DNA of 64,000 nucleotides from Bos javanicus (GCF_032452875.1 NC_083879.1:86189572-86253571), one strand, 5' to 3'. Positions 33,816-46,008 are shown, counted from the first letter of the stretch. The notes: generated from the sequence alone by a model not told the origin. Translations and numbers: made by a program.

Positions 33816-34092
33816 GTGCTGCTGCTGCTGCCAAGTCACTTCAGTCGTGTCCGACTCTGTGTGACCCCATAGACGGCAGCCCACCAAGCTCCGCCATCCC
33901 TGGGATTCTCCAGGCAAGAACACTGGAGTGGGTTGCCATTTCCTTCTCCAGTGCATGAAAGGGAAAAGTGAAAGTGAAGTCCCTCAGTCGTGTCCGACCC
34001 TCAGCCACCCCATGGACTGCAGCCCACCAGGCTCCTCCGTCCATGGGATTTTCCAGGCAAGAGTACTGGAGTGGGGTGCCATTGCCCTCTCC
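33816..34092 (-). mobile_element. Bov-A2 SINE
   Basis: Antisense dimer: (GCT)n at 33819-33832, two BovA monomers and the 'gaaagggaaaagtgaaag' linker near 33957. Directly followed by a duplicated 'ggtactagat' (34100-34120). Confidence 0.95.
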
Positions 34093-34726
34093 GTCAGTGG
34101 TACTAGATGGTACTAGATGCCCAGGCGTCTGGACAAGCCGCCCAGGCTCTCAGCTTGTTCTCCCTGCGTCACTGTGCTGTGGGAAGGTGCACTCAGCCTG
34201 CAATGCGAAAAGAAGTGAAGGTTTCCACGGCGCTAACCGTTTCAGGTCCCAGACAGCAGTCAGAACTGGAACAAAGCGGTGTGTGTCTTTCCAATGACGG
34301 CTGTCTCCTTCTCCGGGGACCGGTGGCCTCATGGCCTGGGAATGTCTTCTCGTGGGACAGTTTATGACCATTCAGTTTTTCTTTCCTGGTTAAACCTGGT
34401 AATCAGATACACAGAGAAAACCCCAGCCTCCTGTCTCTCAGAGGAATCGCAAGGAATCCTACTCTTGTAGGCACAGACGGAGGAACAATGAGGTCCTGGG
34501 ACTGTGACAAGCTCTGGGCTCCCTGCCCTCAGGCGTGGGCGGGGCGGGAGCCAGCATCAGGTCATCGCTCGTGGGCTCAGGTGTCCTGGCCTGGACAGGC
34601 CTGCTGGTGCCTGCGGGCTCGTGTCCTTGTCTCCTGCTTTCCTGGGTATAGACCGGGTAGCACCCCACACTTAGTAGCCGCCCCAGTGTTTCATGTTAAG
34701 AGGACGATCGTCTGGTTCACTCACAG
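34093..34726. other. Single-copy DNA
   Basis: No gene or transposon recognised. Leads into the minisatellite complex. Confidence 0.5.
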
Positions 34727-34880
34727 TTCTGCAGTTTGGGGTCTATGTGGTGGTGGGGGAAGGTCCCCTCGCCCGCGTTCTGCAGTTTGGGGGTCTACGT
34801 GGCAGTGGGGGAAGGTCCCCTTGCCTGCGTTCTGCACTTTGGGGTCTACCTGGTAGTGCAGGAAGGTCCCCTCGCCCGCG
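34727..34880. repeat. Minisatellite A, 51-52 bp unit, 3 copies
   Basis: Copies start at 34727, 34778 and 34830, each opening 'ttctgcagtttgggg' (third copy 'ttctgcactttgggg') and closing 'cgcccgcg' or 'tgcctgcg'. Confidence 0.95.
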
Positions 34881-34890
34881 TCTGTGCTTG

Positions 34891-35098
34891 GACCCGCTGT
34901 CCCCGACACCTGCAGCCTTGGCCGGGACACACGCTGATGTAGACTCAGGTCCCCGGCCTCTCGGCCACCCACCTGCAGCCCTGGCCGGGACACATGCTGA
35001 TGTGGACTCAGGTCCCCGGACCCGCTGTCCCTGACACCTGCAGCCCTGGCCGGGACACACGCTGATGTGGACTCAGGTCCCCGGCCTCTCGGCCACCA
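34891..35098. repeat. Minisatellite B, 63-65 bp unit in a 128-bp higher-order pair
   Basis: Three copies of a 'cacctgcagccctggccggg' unit start at 34907, 34970 and 35035. Two alternating spacers, 'acccgctgtccc' and 'cctctcggccacc', make the true period 128 bp (34891 to 35019), a dimeric higher-order repeat. Confidence 0.93.
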
Positions 35099-35655
35099 GC
35101 CCTCTGGTCTGGCAGTTAACAAGGATTTGGGCGGAAGGTCAAGGATGAGGGGAGACACACACAGCGCCCTGGGGTCCTGGGACTGGCTCAGGGTCACTTC
35201 TGCGCAGGTCAGAGCCGAGGCCAGTCCACCCTCCAGGAGGGGGTGGTTTCGGCCTTTTGCTGGGAAGAGGTGCCCCATCACCAGCCAAGAGGGGGGCCTC
35301 AGGGAGAGGCTGTCCCAGGGTGGTTCCTGCAAAGCTTCCCCCAGGCCCCCTGTCCCCATCTTGTTCCCACCACCCAGCCAGAGGGTTTGCAGACGCAGCC
35401 CCTCGGTGAGTCCGCCTCCCGACAGGTCACCCAGATGCTCCTGTGACCTTGACTCTCCTGGGGGTGCCTCACCCCCCCACACCCTGGTGTCCCTCACAGG
35501 GGTCCCCAAAACAGGACTTAACTCCAGGCCCACCAACCTTTGTGCCAAAACCCATGGAGGCAGATGTGTTTTAGAGTTTGGAATTTTTAGCTTTCAAAAT
35601 AATACTTCTGTATATTATCTACACATATGTATATATGCACCCATATACAGCACAA
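35099..35655. other. Single-copy GC-rich DNA
   Basis: No feature recognised. Frames spanning this stretch from the minisatellite into the following SINE are not coding. Confidence 0.5.
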
Positions 35656-35656
35656 T

Positions 35657-35865
35657 GGGACTCCCTGGTGGCTCAGATGATAAAGAGTCTGCCTGCAATG
35701 TAGGAGAGCCGGGTTCAATCCTTGGGTGGGGAAGATCCCCTGCAGAAAGGAATGGCTACCCACACCAGTATTCTTACGTGGAGAAGCCCATGGACAGAGA
35801 AGCGTTGCGGGCTACCGTCCATAGGGTTGCAAAGAGCCGGACGCAGCTGAGCGACTAACACCATA
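35657..35865 (+). mobile_element. Bov-tA SINE
   Basis: Sense copy ending 'gagcgactaacac'. 'catatacagca' (about 35642) upstream and 'catataccgca' (about 35866) downstream form a likely 11-base target-site duplication with one mismatch. Confidence 0.95.
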
Positions 35866-35869
35866 TACC

Positions 35870-36537
35870 GCAGCCTCTGGATATCACTTTGTGATCAAGC
35901 ACATTAATCTTTCTACATTAAAACACCGCTATCACACTTGGTAGGTAAGGACGATAAACAGCCCCACACGGCTCAAGTCCTGCCGCCCCGTGAGCTAGTG
36001 GCCTTCACCTTCCACCAGTGAACCACAGCAGGGAGGGACTTCAGTTTTCAGGATGTCTTGGACCCAGAAATGCAGAGAAGGGGTTGGGGGTCTTTGTCAA
36101 CTTCTCCACAGACTGGTCTCCACGAGGGAGGAGCTGGGCCACCTCCTGGCCCCGTCCTCTTCCCTGTACTGAGCAGGGGGTCCGAGGCCAAGATACTCAT
36201 AAAGGTGTGAGATAAATGAGCCAGAAAACAAGCCCTGTGCCAGCCTGTCCCTGGAGGTGCACTCCCTCTGCAGGTGGTTAATTCCTCCTGTCGAAACCAG
36301 TTCTCCTGAACTTCATTGTCAGCGGTTGACAGATTCTGACCCAGCTGCATGTTCTGTTCATGCAGGGGGCTTGCAGACTCAGGCCCTCTGCACGTCCCTG
36401 GACATCTATAGACACCTTGGTAACGACTGTGTTGTATGGGATGTTGTATTTGGAAAGCTTGTGGATACCACCCAGGGCATGGCTAGGTACTGGGAGGCAG
36501 GGCTGGGAGTGGCTAGAAGCCTTCTGGCCTTCCCTGC
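35870..36537. other. Single-copy DNA
   Basis: No gene or repeat recognised. Confidence 0.5.
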
Positions 36538-36647
36538 GCTGACTGACCCCTCGCAGTCTCAGCAGGCAGCGGTGACTGTGCTCGCTCTGAGCGCTGACTG
36601 ACCGCTCACAGTCTCAGCAGGCAGCGATGACTGTGCTTGCTCTGAGC
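36538..36647. repeat. 55-bp tandem duplication
   Basis: Copies start at 36538 and 36593 ('gctgactgacc'), differing at a few bases, several of them CpG transitions. Confidence 0.92.
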
Positions 36648-36746
36648 TTTGCTTTTCCACATCAGTCATTCAGAACATTTCCTAGACGTCTTCCGTGGCA
36701 GCACCATGGTTTTTGGTTCAGGGGTTCCCAACCAAGGGGAGTTCTG

Positions 36747-37062
36747 TGCTTAGTCATTTGGTCGGATCCAACTCTTTGCAACCCCGTAGACTATAGCCCG
36801 CCAGGTTCCTCTGTCCCTGGGGATTCTCCAGGCAAGAATAATGAAGTGGGCTGCCATGCCCTCTCAGGGGATCTTCTGGACCCAGGGACTGAACCCAGGG
36901 TCTTGCTTTGCAGGCAAATTCTTTACCATCTGAGCCACCAGGGAAACCCAGGAATACTTGATGGGTAGCCTATCCCTTCTCCAGGGGAACTTCCTGACCC
37001 AGGAATCAAACTGGCCTCCTGCATTGCAGGAGGATTCTTAACCAGCTGAGCTGCCTGGGAAA
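36747..37062 (-). mobile_element. Dimeric Bov-tA SINE
   Basis: Same architecture as 5729-6044: a complete antisense unit, the 'gggtagcctatcccttctcc' junction at about 36963, and a shorter second unit. Confidence 0.93.
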
Positions 37063-37502
37063 TACATGTAAATTGGGATGATATGCACGTGACCTGTGTA
37101 TGGTTTGTGGTGTCAGAGCAGCTTGAACACATTCTAGAACGTTTCGAAAGGAACTCTCCCTTCTGCATGAGCTCTCCAGAGAGCATTTACCCGAGGAAGG
37201 TGCCTTCGAACTGGATGTTGAGGCAAGGAAGTCTTGGAAAGTCTTTTCAGGTGGAGAGAAAAGCCTGTGTCAATGTCTGAACCTCCGGTTTGGTATGTTT
37301 GAAACATGGTGTGTATATGGAGTCAGGAGCTGGCAGGTAGCTTGGTGTTCAGGATGATTACCAAATCAGCTAAAAGTAGGAAGCATGCTCAAAGCTAAAT
37401 AGAAACAATTTTAAAGCAATCTGATATAAATTCAGTGCAACTGCTAACATTAACGATACAAAAAGTGTAAGATCAAGTTTCCATCCTAATAGAAATAAGC
37501 AT
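37063..37502. other. Single-copy DNA with L2-like remnant
   Basis: About 37160-37310 resembles an L2 segment ('ttgaggcaaggaagtcttgg', 'aggtggagagaaaagcctg'). The remainder is AT-rich single-copy sequence. Confidence 0.4.
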
Positions 37503-37619
37503 AATTTGAGTTTGGGTGAACTCCGGGAGTCGGTGATGGACAGGGAGGCCTGGCGTGCTGCAATTCATGGGGTCACCAAGAGTCGGACACAACTGAGCGA
37601 CTGAACTGAACTGAACTGA
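37503..37619 (+). mobile_element. BovB 3'-tail fragment
   Basis: Sense, ends with the tandem 'tgaactgaactgaactga' tail at 37600-37619. Confidence 0.95.
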
Positions 37620-37689
37620 TTGCAGAATCACTGTGCCAAGGACCCATCTCTTTCTTTGCATCTGTCAGCTGATTCAGTCCTCGTCAAAT

Positions 37690-37830
37690 CTAGATCTCCA
37701 TCAGCATTGTGCCATCATCCCTGAGCAGCAGACGAGGAAGCTGAGGTTCCAGGAGGCGAAGTCTTTTTCTGACGGCCACACACAACTTAGGGACAATGTC
37801 AGGAGCTGAGCCGAGTCCCCTGGCTCCTGA
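37690..37830 (-). mobile_element. MIR SINE, antisense
   Basis: 'gacgaggaagctgaggttcc' and 'ggccacacacaacttaggg' align to the antisense MIR core in the right order. Confidence 0.65.
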
Positions 37831-40800
37831 GCAGACACGAGGCCCCAGCAGGGAACTGAAGCCGGCACCACGCGCAGTCCCTGTAGGAGCACAAGACCCG
37901 CTCGCAGCCTTAGAGGAAACGCAGAAGAACAGACTCAATTTAACGCAAAGCAAGAGGGACGAGCAACATATGCTGGGGGCGGAGAGGGAGCTGAGAGCTG
38001 CAGGAAGCGTTTGGAAGGGTGTGTGCCTCTTTCCCCAGGATTATTATTTTAGACTCATTATCTGTTCTGTTCGTGCAGATAAGTTTTCCCAGAGCTGCAT
38101 CGGAGGCATAAAAGCGATGAATAGATGACATTCTGCAAATGAAACTGTACTTTTTCCTGTGGCAACGTGTGTGTCTGGGTGCGGGTGCCCATGTGTGGAA
38201 TTTGGGGTGCTTGTATGTGTGTGTTTGGTTGGAACTTAACAATAAAGTGATCACAGCAAGTGGCTCGCCTGGGGGCTGGGGGTGGGAACCATTTGCAGAG
38301 CGTGGAGATTTCTCGATTGTTTGCCGTGTTGCGGAAAGTTGAGCTGCGTTGGTAAACTGCCAGCTGGCAGGTGAGACAGGCAGCTCTGTCCCTGTCTCCG
38401 GGCTCAGCGACTGCGCTGCATTTGTAGCTGGATTAATTAGCAAGTATCTGATAAAAGCAGAGGCAACGTAGTTCCTGTTTTGGAGGTGTCACGATTATGT
38501 GAAGTTGTTACTTTAGATCCCAGAATGAGCGGTAAGATGCAGGGCAGCTTTGGTGCTGTGCAGCCCTCCAAGACAAGGAAGCAGCTGGGAAACCAGGGAG
38601 CCCGCCTGAGGCCCTCCCCGAGGCCAGCGGGGTTTGTTCATGGTCGTGACAAGTGAAGTTAGAGGGCGTCCCCCAGGCGGAGGCCCTGCCCCCGGCGCGT
38701 GAGAGCCCAAACCTGTGAGCCCGGTGCCCAGCGGAGCAGCTGTTCCCTGTGAATCTCAGCGTCCACAGTGACACTGGCTCGTGTGGCCGGCCACCCACCC
38801 GCACTCGACATGAGTGTTTGGAAAGTACAGAGCCCCTCTGCACCTTCTAAGTCCTTGCTTCCTGGCACCCGCGTGACTGGGCTGGGAGTGGGGGTCCAGA
38901 CCCTGTGTTTGTGGCTAAATTACATTCCTACTTTCTGCCCCTCAAAAGACGGCATGCTGTTCTTTTTTCTCTGTGCTCAGCCCATGTCACACACAAGCTT
39001 GTCAACCGCCCTTCTGCTCGTCCACACGTACACTCGCACAGACGTGCACAGTAACAACACAAGTCACACCTACACCTGTGTGCTCACACACACACTCAGA
39101 AGGCCCTGTTGAGAGGACGTCCTGGACTGCGGACTATTCTCTCTGTGCTGTTCACCATGCCGCCTGCCGGCAAGCGCGCTCATGACTGGGGAATGGACTT
39201 TTAGTGTAACTGGAGTGTGATTATTTCCAGTTTCAGGTCCTGGCTTATGGCTGCCAGGCTGGCCAGCCTAGCCCTGAGATGGAAGCCCCGTGGGGATGGG
39301 ACTTTGCTTGCCTCGCCTCCTTCCGTCCAGACGTGTCTGTCCACTGAGGGACTGAGGCCATCAAAGGACACGACTGGGCCACCTGGAGCCGCTGTGGAAG
39401 CTGTTACCCGCCCCCCGCCCTGTCCACGCCTGGACACCCATGCTGGCCGCTGACCACCTAGTAAACAGGCCGCGTCCACGGCAGGCAGGGTTTCAGCTGC
39501 TGCTGCTGTCTGGGGGGCGGGTCACAAGCCCACCCCTCAGAGGCTCCCCAAAGCCAAGCGTGCTTCTTCCGCGCCAGCGCCTGGCGAGGCGAGCTCTTTC
39601 GCGTTCACCCGGGGAGAAGCAGGACTTGGTGCATCATCATCTTCCTCGTCACAGGTTGCCGTCACGTCCTCAGCGTTCTGCCGTCCGGCTCCCTCCAGCC
39701 CGCCGGGTCTCAGCTTCCGCTCGTCCTGAACACCCCCACCGCCGCCCTGCTCAGAGCTGAGGGTCCCCCCGCCACTTGCCCCTCCAGTCTCCCTACGCTC
39801 CTCCCCTCTCCCTGGGCTCTTTGGGCGATGGGGCGTCTCCCCGGGGTGGCAGCCCGGGCGATGGGTGTCATTTTTGGTAGAAACTGACCCCAGGCAGGGC
39901 TGGTGCTGTTTGTGGTCAGATGCTGCGTGTGTTTCTGGAGGAAACACACACACGCGCGCACACACACGCCAGCGGCTCCCTGGGGACGGCAGGACACGCC
40001 GTGCCCCTCGCCACGCTGCGCCTCTCGCCATGCCGCGGTCACTGGGACCATGGGACCTGCGCCCATAGACGGGGCTGCACGGTGCAGCCTGCCCGTCCTG
40101 TCAGTTCTTTTCAGGCAAAGTTGGGCAACCACACATGTGGAAGGAAAGCTGCCCGGGAAGCCCGACCCCCAGGGTGCCTGCGAGGAACCAGAGGCCAGCC
40201 GGACCCCACTGTGGGAGGCGGTCAGCCAGCCTCCCGCGGCCCCAGCCGGGGCCCGCTGCCCGCTCAGACCGGAGCAGAAGACACGCGGCCCCGGAAGAGC
40301 AGGCCCATCCCCGGGCCGACCCCTCAGGGCGCACTGGCCTGTGCTGGGCCACCCCGCTTGCAGGGCCCCAGGCCCCTCGTCGCCTGCGAACCCCCGGGAG
40401 CTGCCGTGGGGTGCGCTACCTGCCCAGGGGCCGCGGGGCCTCCGGGACCTCCCACTGCAGCCCTGCGTCTTCCTCCCCGCCTGGCCCAGGCCTCGGGCCC
40501 CACGACGGCTCAGGCTCCATGTTTGGGTCCCGGCCTCCCCCTCCCTCCACCTGCTTCCTCCAGGCCCCGCAGAACAAGGGCAGTGACGGGGACCCCGCGA
40601 GGGTGTTGTTAGGGCTGTCTGGGCTCACAATGGCCCGGCCTGTTGATTGGCAGCTACTTACACTCAGCCTCCCACTGAGCTATTGGCGAGCATGCTTGTT
40701 CTGTGCAATTTTAAACTGCTCCTGGCCTGAATATTAATATGTGAGGTCCAGTACATGGAGAAAAATAACGGCATTCAAACCCCCTTGCTGTTGGATCTGT

Positions 40801-41970
40801 GCACAGCGAGGAGATTCTGAAGTCCCGGAAAGGTCTTAGCCAAGGTGAGCTGAGGCGGAGAGGTGAAGGCTGGGGATTCCCCCGCGTGTGTCCGTATCTC
40901 TTCACAGGCTCGGCCTGGGCCCGTCTCAGTGAAGACGCTGGAAGGGACTCCGCTCACATTCACATCGAGCGGGACTGTTGTTCAGTCTTTTCTCTTTCTA
41001 CCCTAAATGCATTCAGACGGCTTGTAAAAACTTGTCACGGAGGGATGGCTGGAACCAATTATACATAACGGGTCATTCTGCACGTCTTTGAGTGTGAAAC
41101 AACTCTTGCTTTTAATATCTCAGTCTGTGATTTTTTGAAGGTAAATGGTCCAGGATATAAGAAAGCGTGATTTTTTTTTCTCATTTAAAAAGATTCGGTC
41201 TCATCTTTCCATATGCAAAACCAACAGGTTTAAACTTCTGAAAGACCAGCATGGGTGGTCAGGGTTGGAATGTGGGCTGGACTTTGTGAAGGCCACCCAC
41301 GGCCCCAGAGCTGGGCGGTGTGTCCGGGACACATGGGGTGTCCTCTCCAAGCCCACCTGTCATCTACCCTCAAGGGTGGGCCCTGCAGCCCATTCACCAA
41401 GTTCCTCCGATTCGCCTCCATCACGTCAGGTGGAGCCTGTCCACCTGACCTCCCCGTGGATGTCACCCTCTCCTATTGGCCGAGGGTGCGGGTCAGCTCT
41501 CTTCCAAGTTCGTCTTTCCATGTTGCTGTCTGTCTGCCTGGGACAGGAGCCGCCCTGCACAGCCTAGGCTGAGGGAGAAGAGGGTGAAACAGTTGCATAA
41601 ATTCCACAAATTGTTTCGCATTCCTTTGCATGGGAGACGTGTCTCTCCACCCTCATCTAATAATGCATTCAATTATTTATTTACATCACCTGCTGTGATC
41701 GCATCCTTTTTAAAGAACCACCACTCATGAATAACGCTTATGAGGTACACACCACTCGCTCTGAAATGATCTCTCATTTGCTAACAACAAGCAGGAGTCT
41801 AGGGAATGATCCTTAATGTATTAACACACTGATTTCCATAGGTTCCTTCTAGAAAGAAATGTGTGCATTTAAAGCCACATGTCCCTTTCCATAATCTCAT
41901 TTTATGGCGCTCATTAATTTATTCACACACACACCACAGAACTAGTCTTAGGGATGGTTTCTTGATATTT
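37831..41970. other. 4 kb single-copy region without young transposons
   Basis: No gene recognised. Bases 38140-38230 are GT-rich. About 39500-40620 is CpG-bearing and GC-rich, with a short CA/CG run at 39945-39969. Long overlapping frames there (to 230 codons) occur in two sense frames and antisense. Bases 40620-40800 hold paired ATTGG (CCAAT-complement) motifs. Bases 41570-41960 are an AT-rich island. Confidence 0.45.
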
Positions 41971-42106
41971 ACCTGTCTCTCTAACATATGGTTCAGTCAT
42001 TCATGTTGGGAGTTTACAGCTGTGTGAATTAAAGACAGACCTGTCTCTCTGACATATGCTTCAGTCATTCATGTTGGGAGTTTTCAGCTGTGTGAATTAA
42101 AGACAG
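41971..42106. repeat. 68-bp tandem duplication
   Basis: Copies at 41971-42038 and 42039-42106, about three mismatches, opening 'acctgtctctct' and closing 'gaattaaagacag'. Confidence 0.95.
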
Positions 42107-42245
42107 ACCTGCAGAACACGATACCATTCTGTGTGTTTGGCATCCATTTGTCGCACCTATTTTCGTGAGTTTTCAGAGCTGGGAATGAGGTGGGAAACCA
42201 ACCGCCGGGTACGTCTCCCCGGGAGCCCCACACGCAACCAGGCCT

Positions 42246-42452
42246 GCGTGTCAGTTGCTCAGTCCTGTCTGACTCTGTGCTGCCCCAGGGACTGTCGCCC
42301 ACCAGGCCCCTCCGTCCGTGGGATTTCCCAGGCAAGAGGACTGGAGTGGGTGGCTGTTTCCTTCTCCAGGGGATCTTCCCAACCCAGGGGCTGAACCCGT
42401 GTCTTCTGCATTTCCTGCACTGGAAGGTGGATTCTTTACCACTATGAAACCA
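42246..42452 (-). mobile_element. Bov-tA SINE
   Basis: Antisense, moderately diverged, with a degraded tRNA head ('ttctttaccactatgaaacc'). Confidence 0.92.
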
Positions 42453-44354
42453 GGCACCTGTGAGTAAAGAAGGAGAAAAGGCCATCTCCCCCAAGAATAC
42501 TAACGAGACGGTGCTGTGGGTGGGACTTCAGTGCGGACGCAAGTACAGGGCACTTTCTGAGAGGTGTGGCCGGCATGTACTCTTCAAGGTCACTTCACTC
42601 TCGAGCCACAGTGGCAGGCATCAATACGTGGTCTCTTCCTGACGGCCATTGTGTCTCTGCACGTGATCTGTAGCTTGAAACACAACACAGATGCTGTAGG
42701 TATGCCCGGTTGTGTGTAATTAGCAGCTCTTAAGAGATTTACAGACCTGCTCACCACCTGTAACAGAGTATCACAGCCCCTCCCTCAACAGCCCACGGTA
42801 GGAGGGACAATTAGGGAGCCCAGGGACCACAGTCAGCTTCACCCCAGAGATGGGTATTTCAGGGTAAGAGGCGGCGAGAGCAGGTCTGAAGCTCTAAACT
42901 CGTACGCAGTTAAGCACTGAGGAGTCGGAATGTGGATTCCAGGGCTGCGCTTCCACCGCAGCAAAACTCACAGGGACAAAGGCTGGCTTCTTGGGGACCC
43001 ACCCTGACCCCCTTCAGGCGCCTTCTGGGAAGCGTTTCTGTCCAACATCAGGCGTCTGGCCACCAGGGCTGCGGTGGGACCCCCGCCCCTACGTGTTATG
43101 ATTGAAGCGCTGACTCTGATGCTACTGTGATGGGGGAGGACATCCGTGCTGAGGGCCCTCTCAACCCCTAATAGGAAGTACATTTAAAGCCCAACTTCAC
43201 CCCCCATTTCCCAGTCCAGCTGACCGGCGCCCGACGCGAGGCTCTTCGTGTACGGAGCCCACCCTCAGCCAACATGGGCGGCTCAGTCAGCACAGGTTAG
43301 CTCCACCTCATTTCCAGGCTGAGCCCCCGGAACCCCACGTTCTGAAGGCCCCGGGGTGGACGGGGAACGACCTTCCCTCTCCAGAGCGTAGAGTCTAGCA
43401 AGGAACACAGACACGGCCCAAAGCTTCGCATTCATCACATCCCCCAGTCCACCCACCCCTCCAGCAAGTGTGAGCAGACTGTGGGCTGGGGTCCCGCAGG
43501 GTGGGCAGCGAGCACAGGGAAGTTCGCCTGAAGCAGTGACGCAGGCGGGAGCCCCAAGAGAACTAGAAGATTCCAGGAAGGAGGCCGTGGAGGCTGTCAA
43601 GAAGCGCCCAGGACAGTGGAAGGAAGGAGGAGGTCAGCAGGATGTGAGGGGACCCTCCCACGCTGGTGTGAAGCTGACGCAAGGGGCTCCCCGGGCCCAC
43701 GGACCCCAGCTCCTGCACCGCCGCGCCCCCCAGCCTGCTCCTGCTCCTCCAGACCGAGCGGGCGCCCCCTGCCCTCTGCACCTGCCCCCTGCAGACACCC
43801 TGGGCTCACTCCCTCCCCGCCCCTGTCCCTGTTCAGACACCTCCCAGCGGGACCCTGGGCACCCTGCTTGCTCCAATCACTGCAGCCTGGGCCACTGTTC
43901 CTGAAGGACTTTTCTAACAGACCTCTGGCTTTCTCAGTTTTCATTTCATGTCTGACTTCCCCTTGGAAGTTCATCTCCGTGAGGCAGGCATTTCTGTGAC
44001 TCTTCACAGACGTCGCCCTAGAGGCCGAGACAGCGCGTGGTTCTCCACTAACAGTGCAGAAAGGGCAGCAGAGGCCCGGCGAGGGGCCTGCGGCAGGCCA
44101 GTGACCCGGTGGCAGGGGCAGAGGGACTGTCCACTGCAGCGGGGCTGTGAGGGGCTCAGGGATTCTGGGGGCAGAGCTGGCTTCCGGTCCTGAAGGTGGA
44201 ATGACTTCCTCCCCGGGAGTCATGTGGATTTCCTAGGTCCGGCTCACATAAACCCCCCCACCACTCAGCACAGCAGTCATGGTCCCAGGGAGGTGACTGG
44301 TCCTGAAAGCGGGAATGCTGGGAGGAGACAGGTGTCCGGACTCTACTGATAGAA
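42453..44354. other. Single-copy DNA
   Basis: No gene recognised. About 43460-44190 is GC-rich and open in several frames on both strands (longest antisense 208 codons at 43597-44223), without a domain. Confidence 0.45.

Positions 44355-44393
<39 letters not shown>
44355..44393. repeat. (GT)17 microsatellite
   Basis: Uninterrupted GT run from 44359 with a GC interruption at its start. Likely polymorphic. Confidence 0.98.
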
Positions 44394-44394
<1 letters not shown>

Positions 44395-44463
44395 TCTCAG
44401 GGGAAACTGTTCTGAACCACAGGGAAAACTAGGAAGGAAACACTCCCGCTGGAAAACTCTCAG

Positions 44464-44557
44464 ACTGCCTGCACGACGAGGGTCAGACAAACTTCCCCAC
44501 GGGCAGTAGTACTGCCTGCACGACGAGGGTCAGACAAACTTCCCCACGCGCAGTGGT
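44464..44557. repeat. 47-bp tandem duplication
   Basis: Copies at 44464 and 44511 ('actgcctgcacgacgagggt'), differing at two bases near the end. Confidence 0.95.
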
Positions 44558-46004
44558 CGAGAGGCCTCTACCCTGCGGGGCTCCAGGTGCAGTCTGCAGA
44601 GGCCTGGGGTCTCCCAGAGTTGACAGAGCATCCACAAAATCGGAACCGTTTGCACAAGTCAGGGCCTGCCTCCTGGCTGGTGCTCAGTGGTCCACCTGGC
44701 CCGGGGGCCTGCCCTTACTCGAGGGGCCCTGCCCCGGGCCACGCAGTTCTCTAACTGGTCCTGATGCCTGCACTTAGTCAAGGGCTGGAGTTCTCATTCA
44801 GGACGGGGGTCCCTCGCCTTCCCTGTGGGGCTCACCTTGTAAGGAGCGGGGACGCCCTGGGATGTGATGCACTTACGTCACATCACAAGGCAAAAGGGGT
44901 GTGACGGACATGAAGCGGCATGTGTGCGCTGAGGAAGGTGCCCAGTGTGGTGACTCGCTGCAAAGCCTCAGGAAAGGCAGATGACGCCTGGTGCCCTCCT
45001 CACGTCCCTGGTTCCACTGGCGGCGGGTGAACCTGTGGAGCATCAGCACTCGAGAGCTACCTTGCCTCCCTGGGCACCTCGCCCGTGCAGGGAAGAAAGC
45101 CAGGTCCTCTCAAGAGTGTCCTGGACAGAGCAGAAAAGAGGGTGCGTTTTACTAACTCTTGACCCTTCTCCCACGTCTTCTCAGTGCAAGCATGACAAAG
45201 CTGGGGTGGGCATGAAGCCCCCCTGAAGGGCCACATTTGTCTCAGGGGAAAACTCAGTCTGCAACCCGAACCACCCCCTTTTCTTGGTAGAGCCTCATTT
45301 TTGCCAGAAGGGGTGTTTAATGGGAAAACAACACTTCTGCAGATGTGGGCATTAGGCAGACATTTTCTCAAAACATCACTTCAAAGAAAATAACCGACAG
45401 CATTTATTGTCAATAAGAAAAACTGAATGTTCAAGTGAAAATTAGAACTTTGGAAAACTGATACCCGCCACTGAGAGGCTGAGATGTTCCGGTACTTGAA
45501 GACTTTTCCGGTGAGAATTGTGGTGGGTTTTAAAAATATTGTCTTGTAAAATGTGCCAGCCTTTGGAAGATCTGCATACCTCTAGGGCATCAATAATTAC
45601 CAAACAGTGGCACTCGAGATACAAAGTCTTGTGTTCAGAGGGCAACACAGACCAACGGATGTTACAGTAATAGAGTAAGAGCTTATTGCTACGGCTTCAG
45701 GTTTCATAACTAAGCGCGGCTGAGTCTTGCTGGAGCCATGAAGCACACCCGCAGTTCTCTGAAAAGCTATTCAAACACTCCCCACTTCCCCAACAACACA
45801 TCTGCACGAGGCTGAATTTCTTCAACCAAACAGCACACAGCAGCAGCCTGAATACGGAAAGACGAGAACCCAGCTGTCCTCTTCAGCCGAGATTTCAGAG
45901 AGATTTGCAAAATGTAGACCGCTGCTACTCTTCCCCCTGATTATTTTTGGGAAAATAAACCATTTTCATAAAAATGTTGTTTCTATGAATGTGCGTTGGG
46001 TTTG
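44558..46004. other. Single-copy DNA
   Basis: No gene recognised. Bases about 45380-45700 are AT-rich and look old and unique, a possible conserved segment. Confidence 0.45.
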
Positions 46005-46008
46005 GTGT

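Noticed and set aside
34727..35098. CRISPR-like array
   Set aside because: Two minisatellites with alternating shared spacers, not unique spacers.
39903..40737. Three overlapping sense frames of 200-230 codons
   Set aside because: GC-rich, low stop density, mutually overlapping in different frames, no domain.
43597..44223. 208-codon antisense frame
   Set aside because: Opposed by sense frames of similar length in GC-rich DNA; no recognisable protein.
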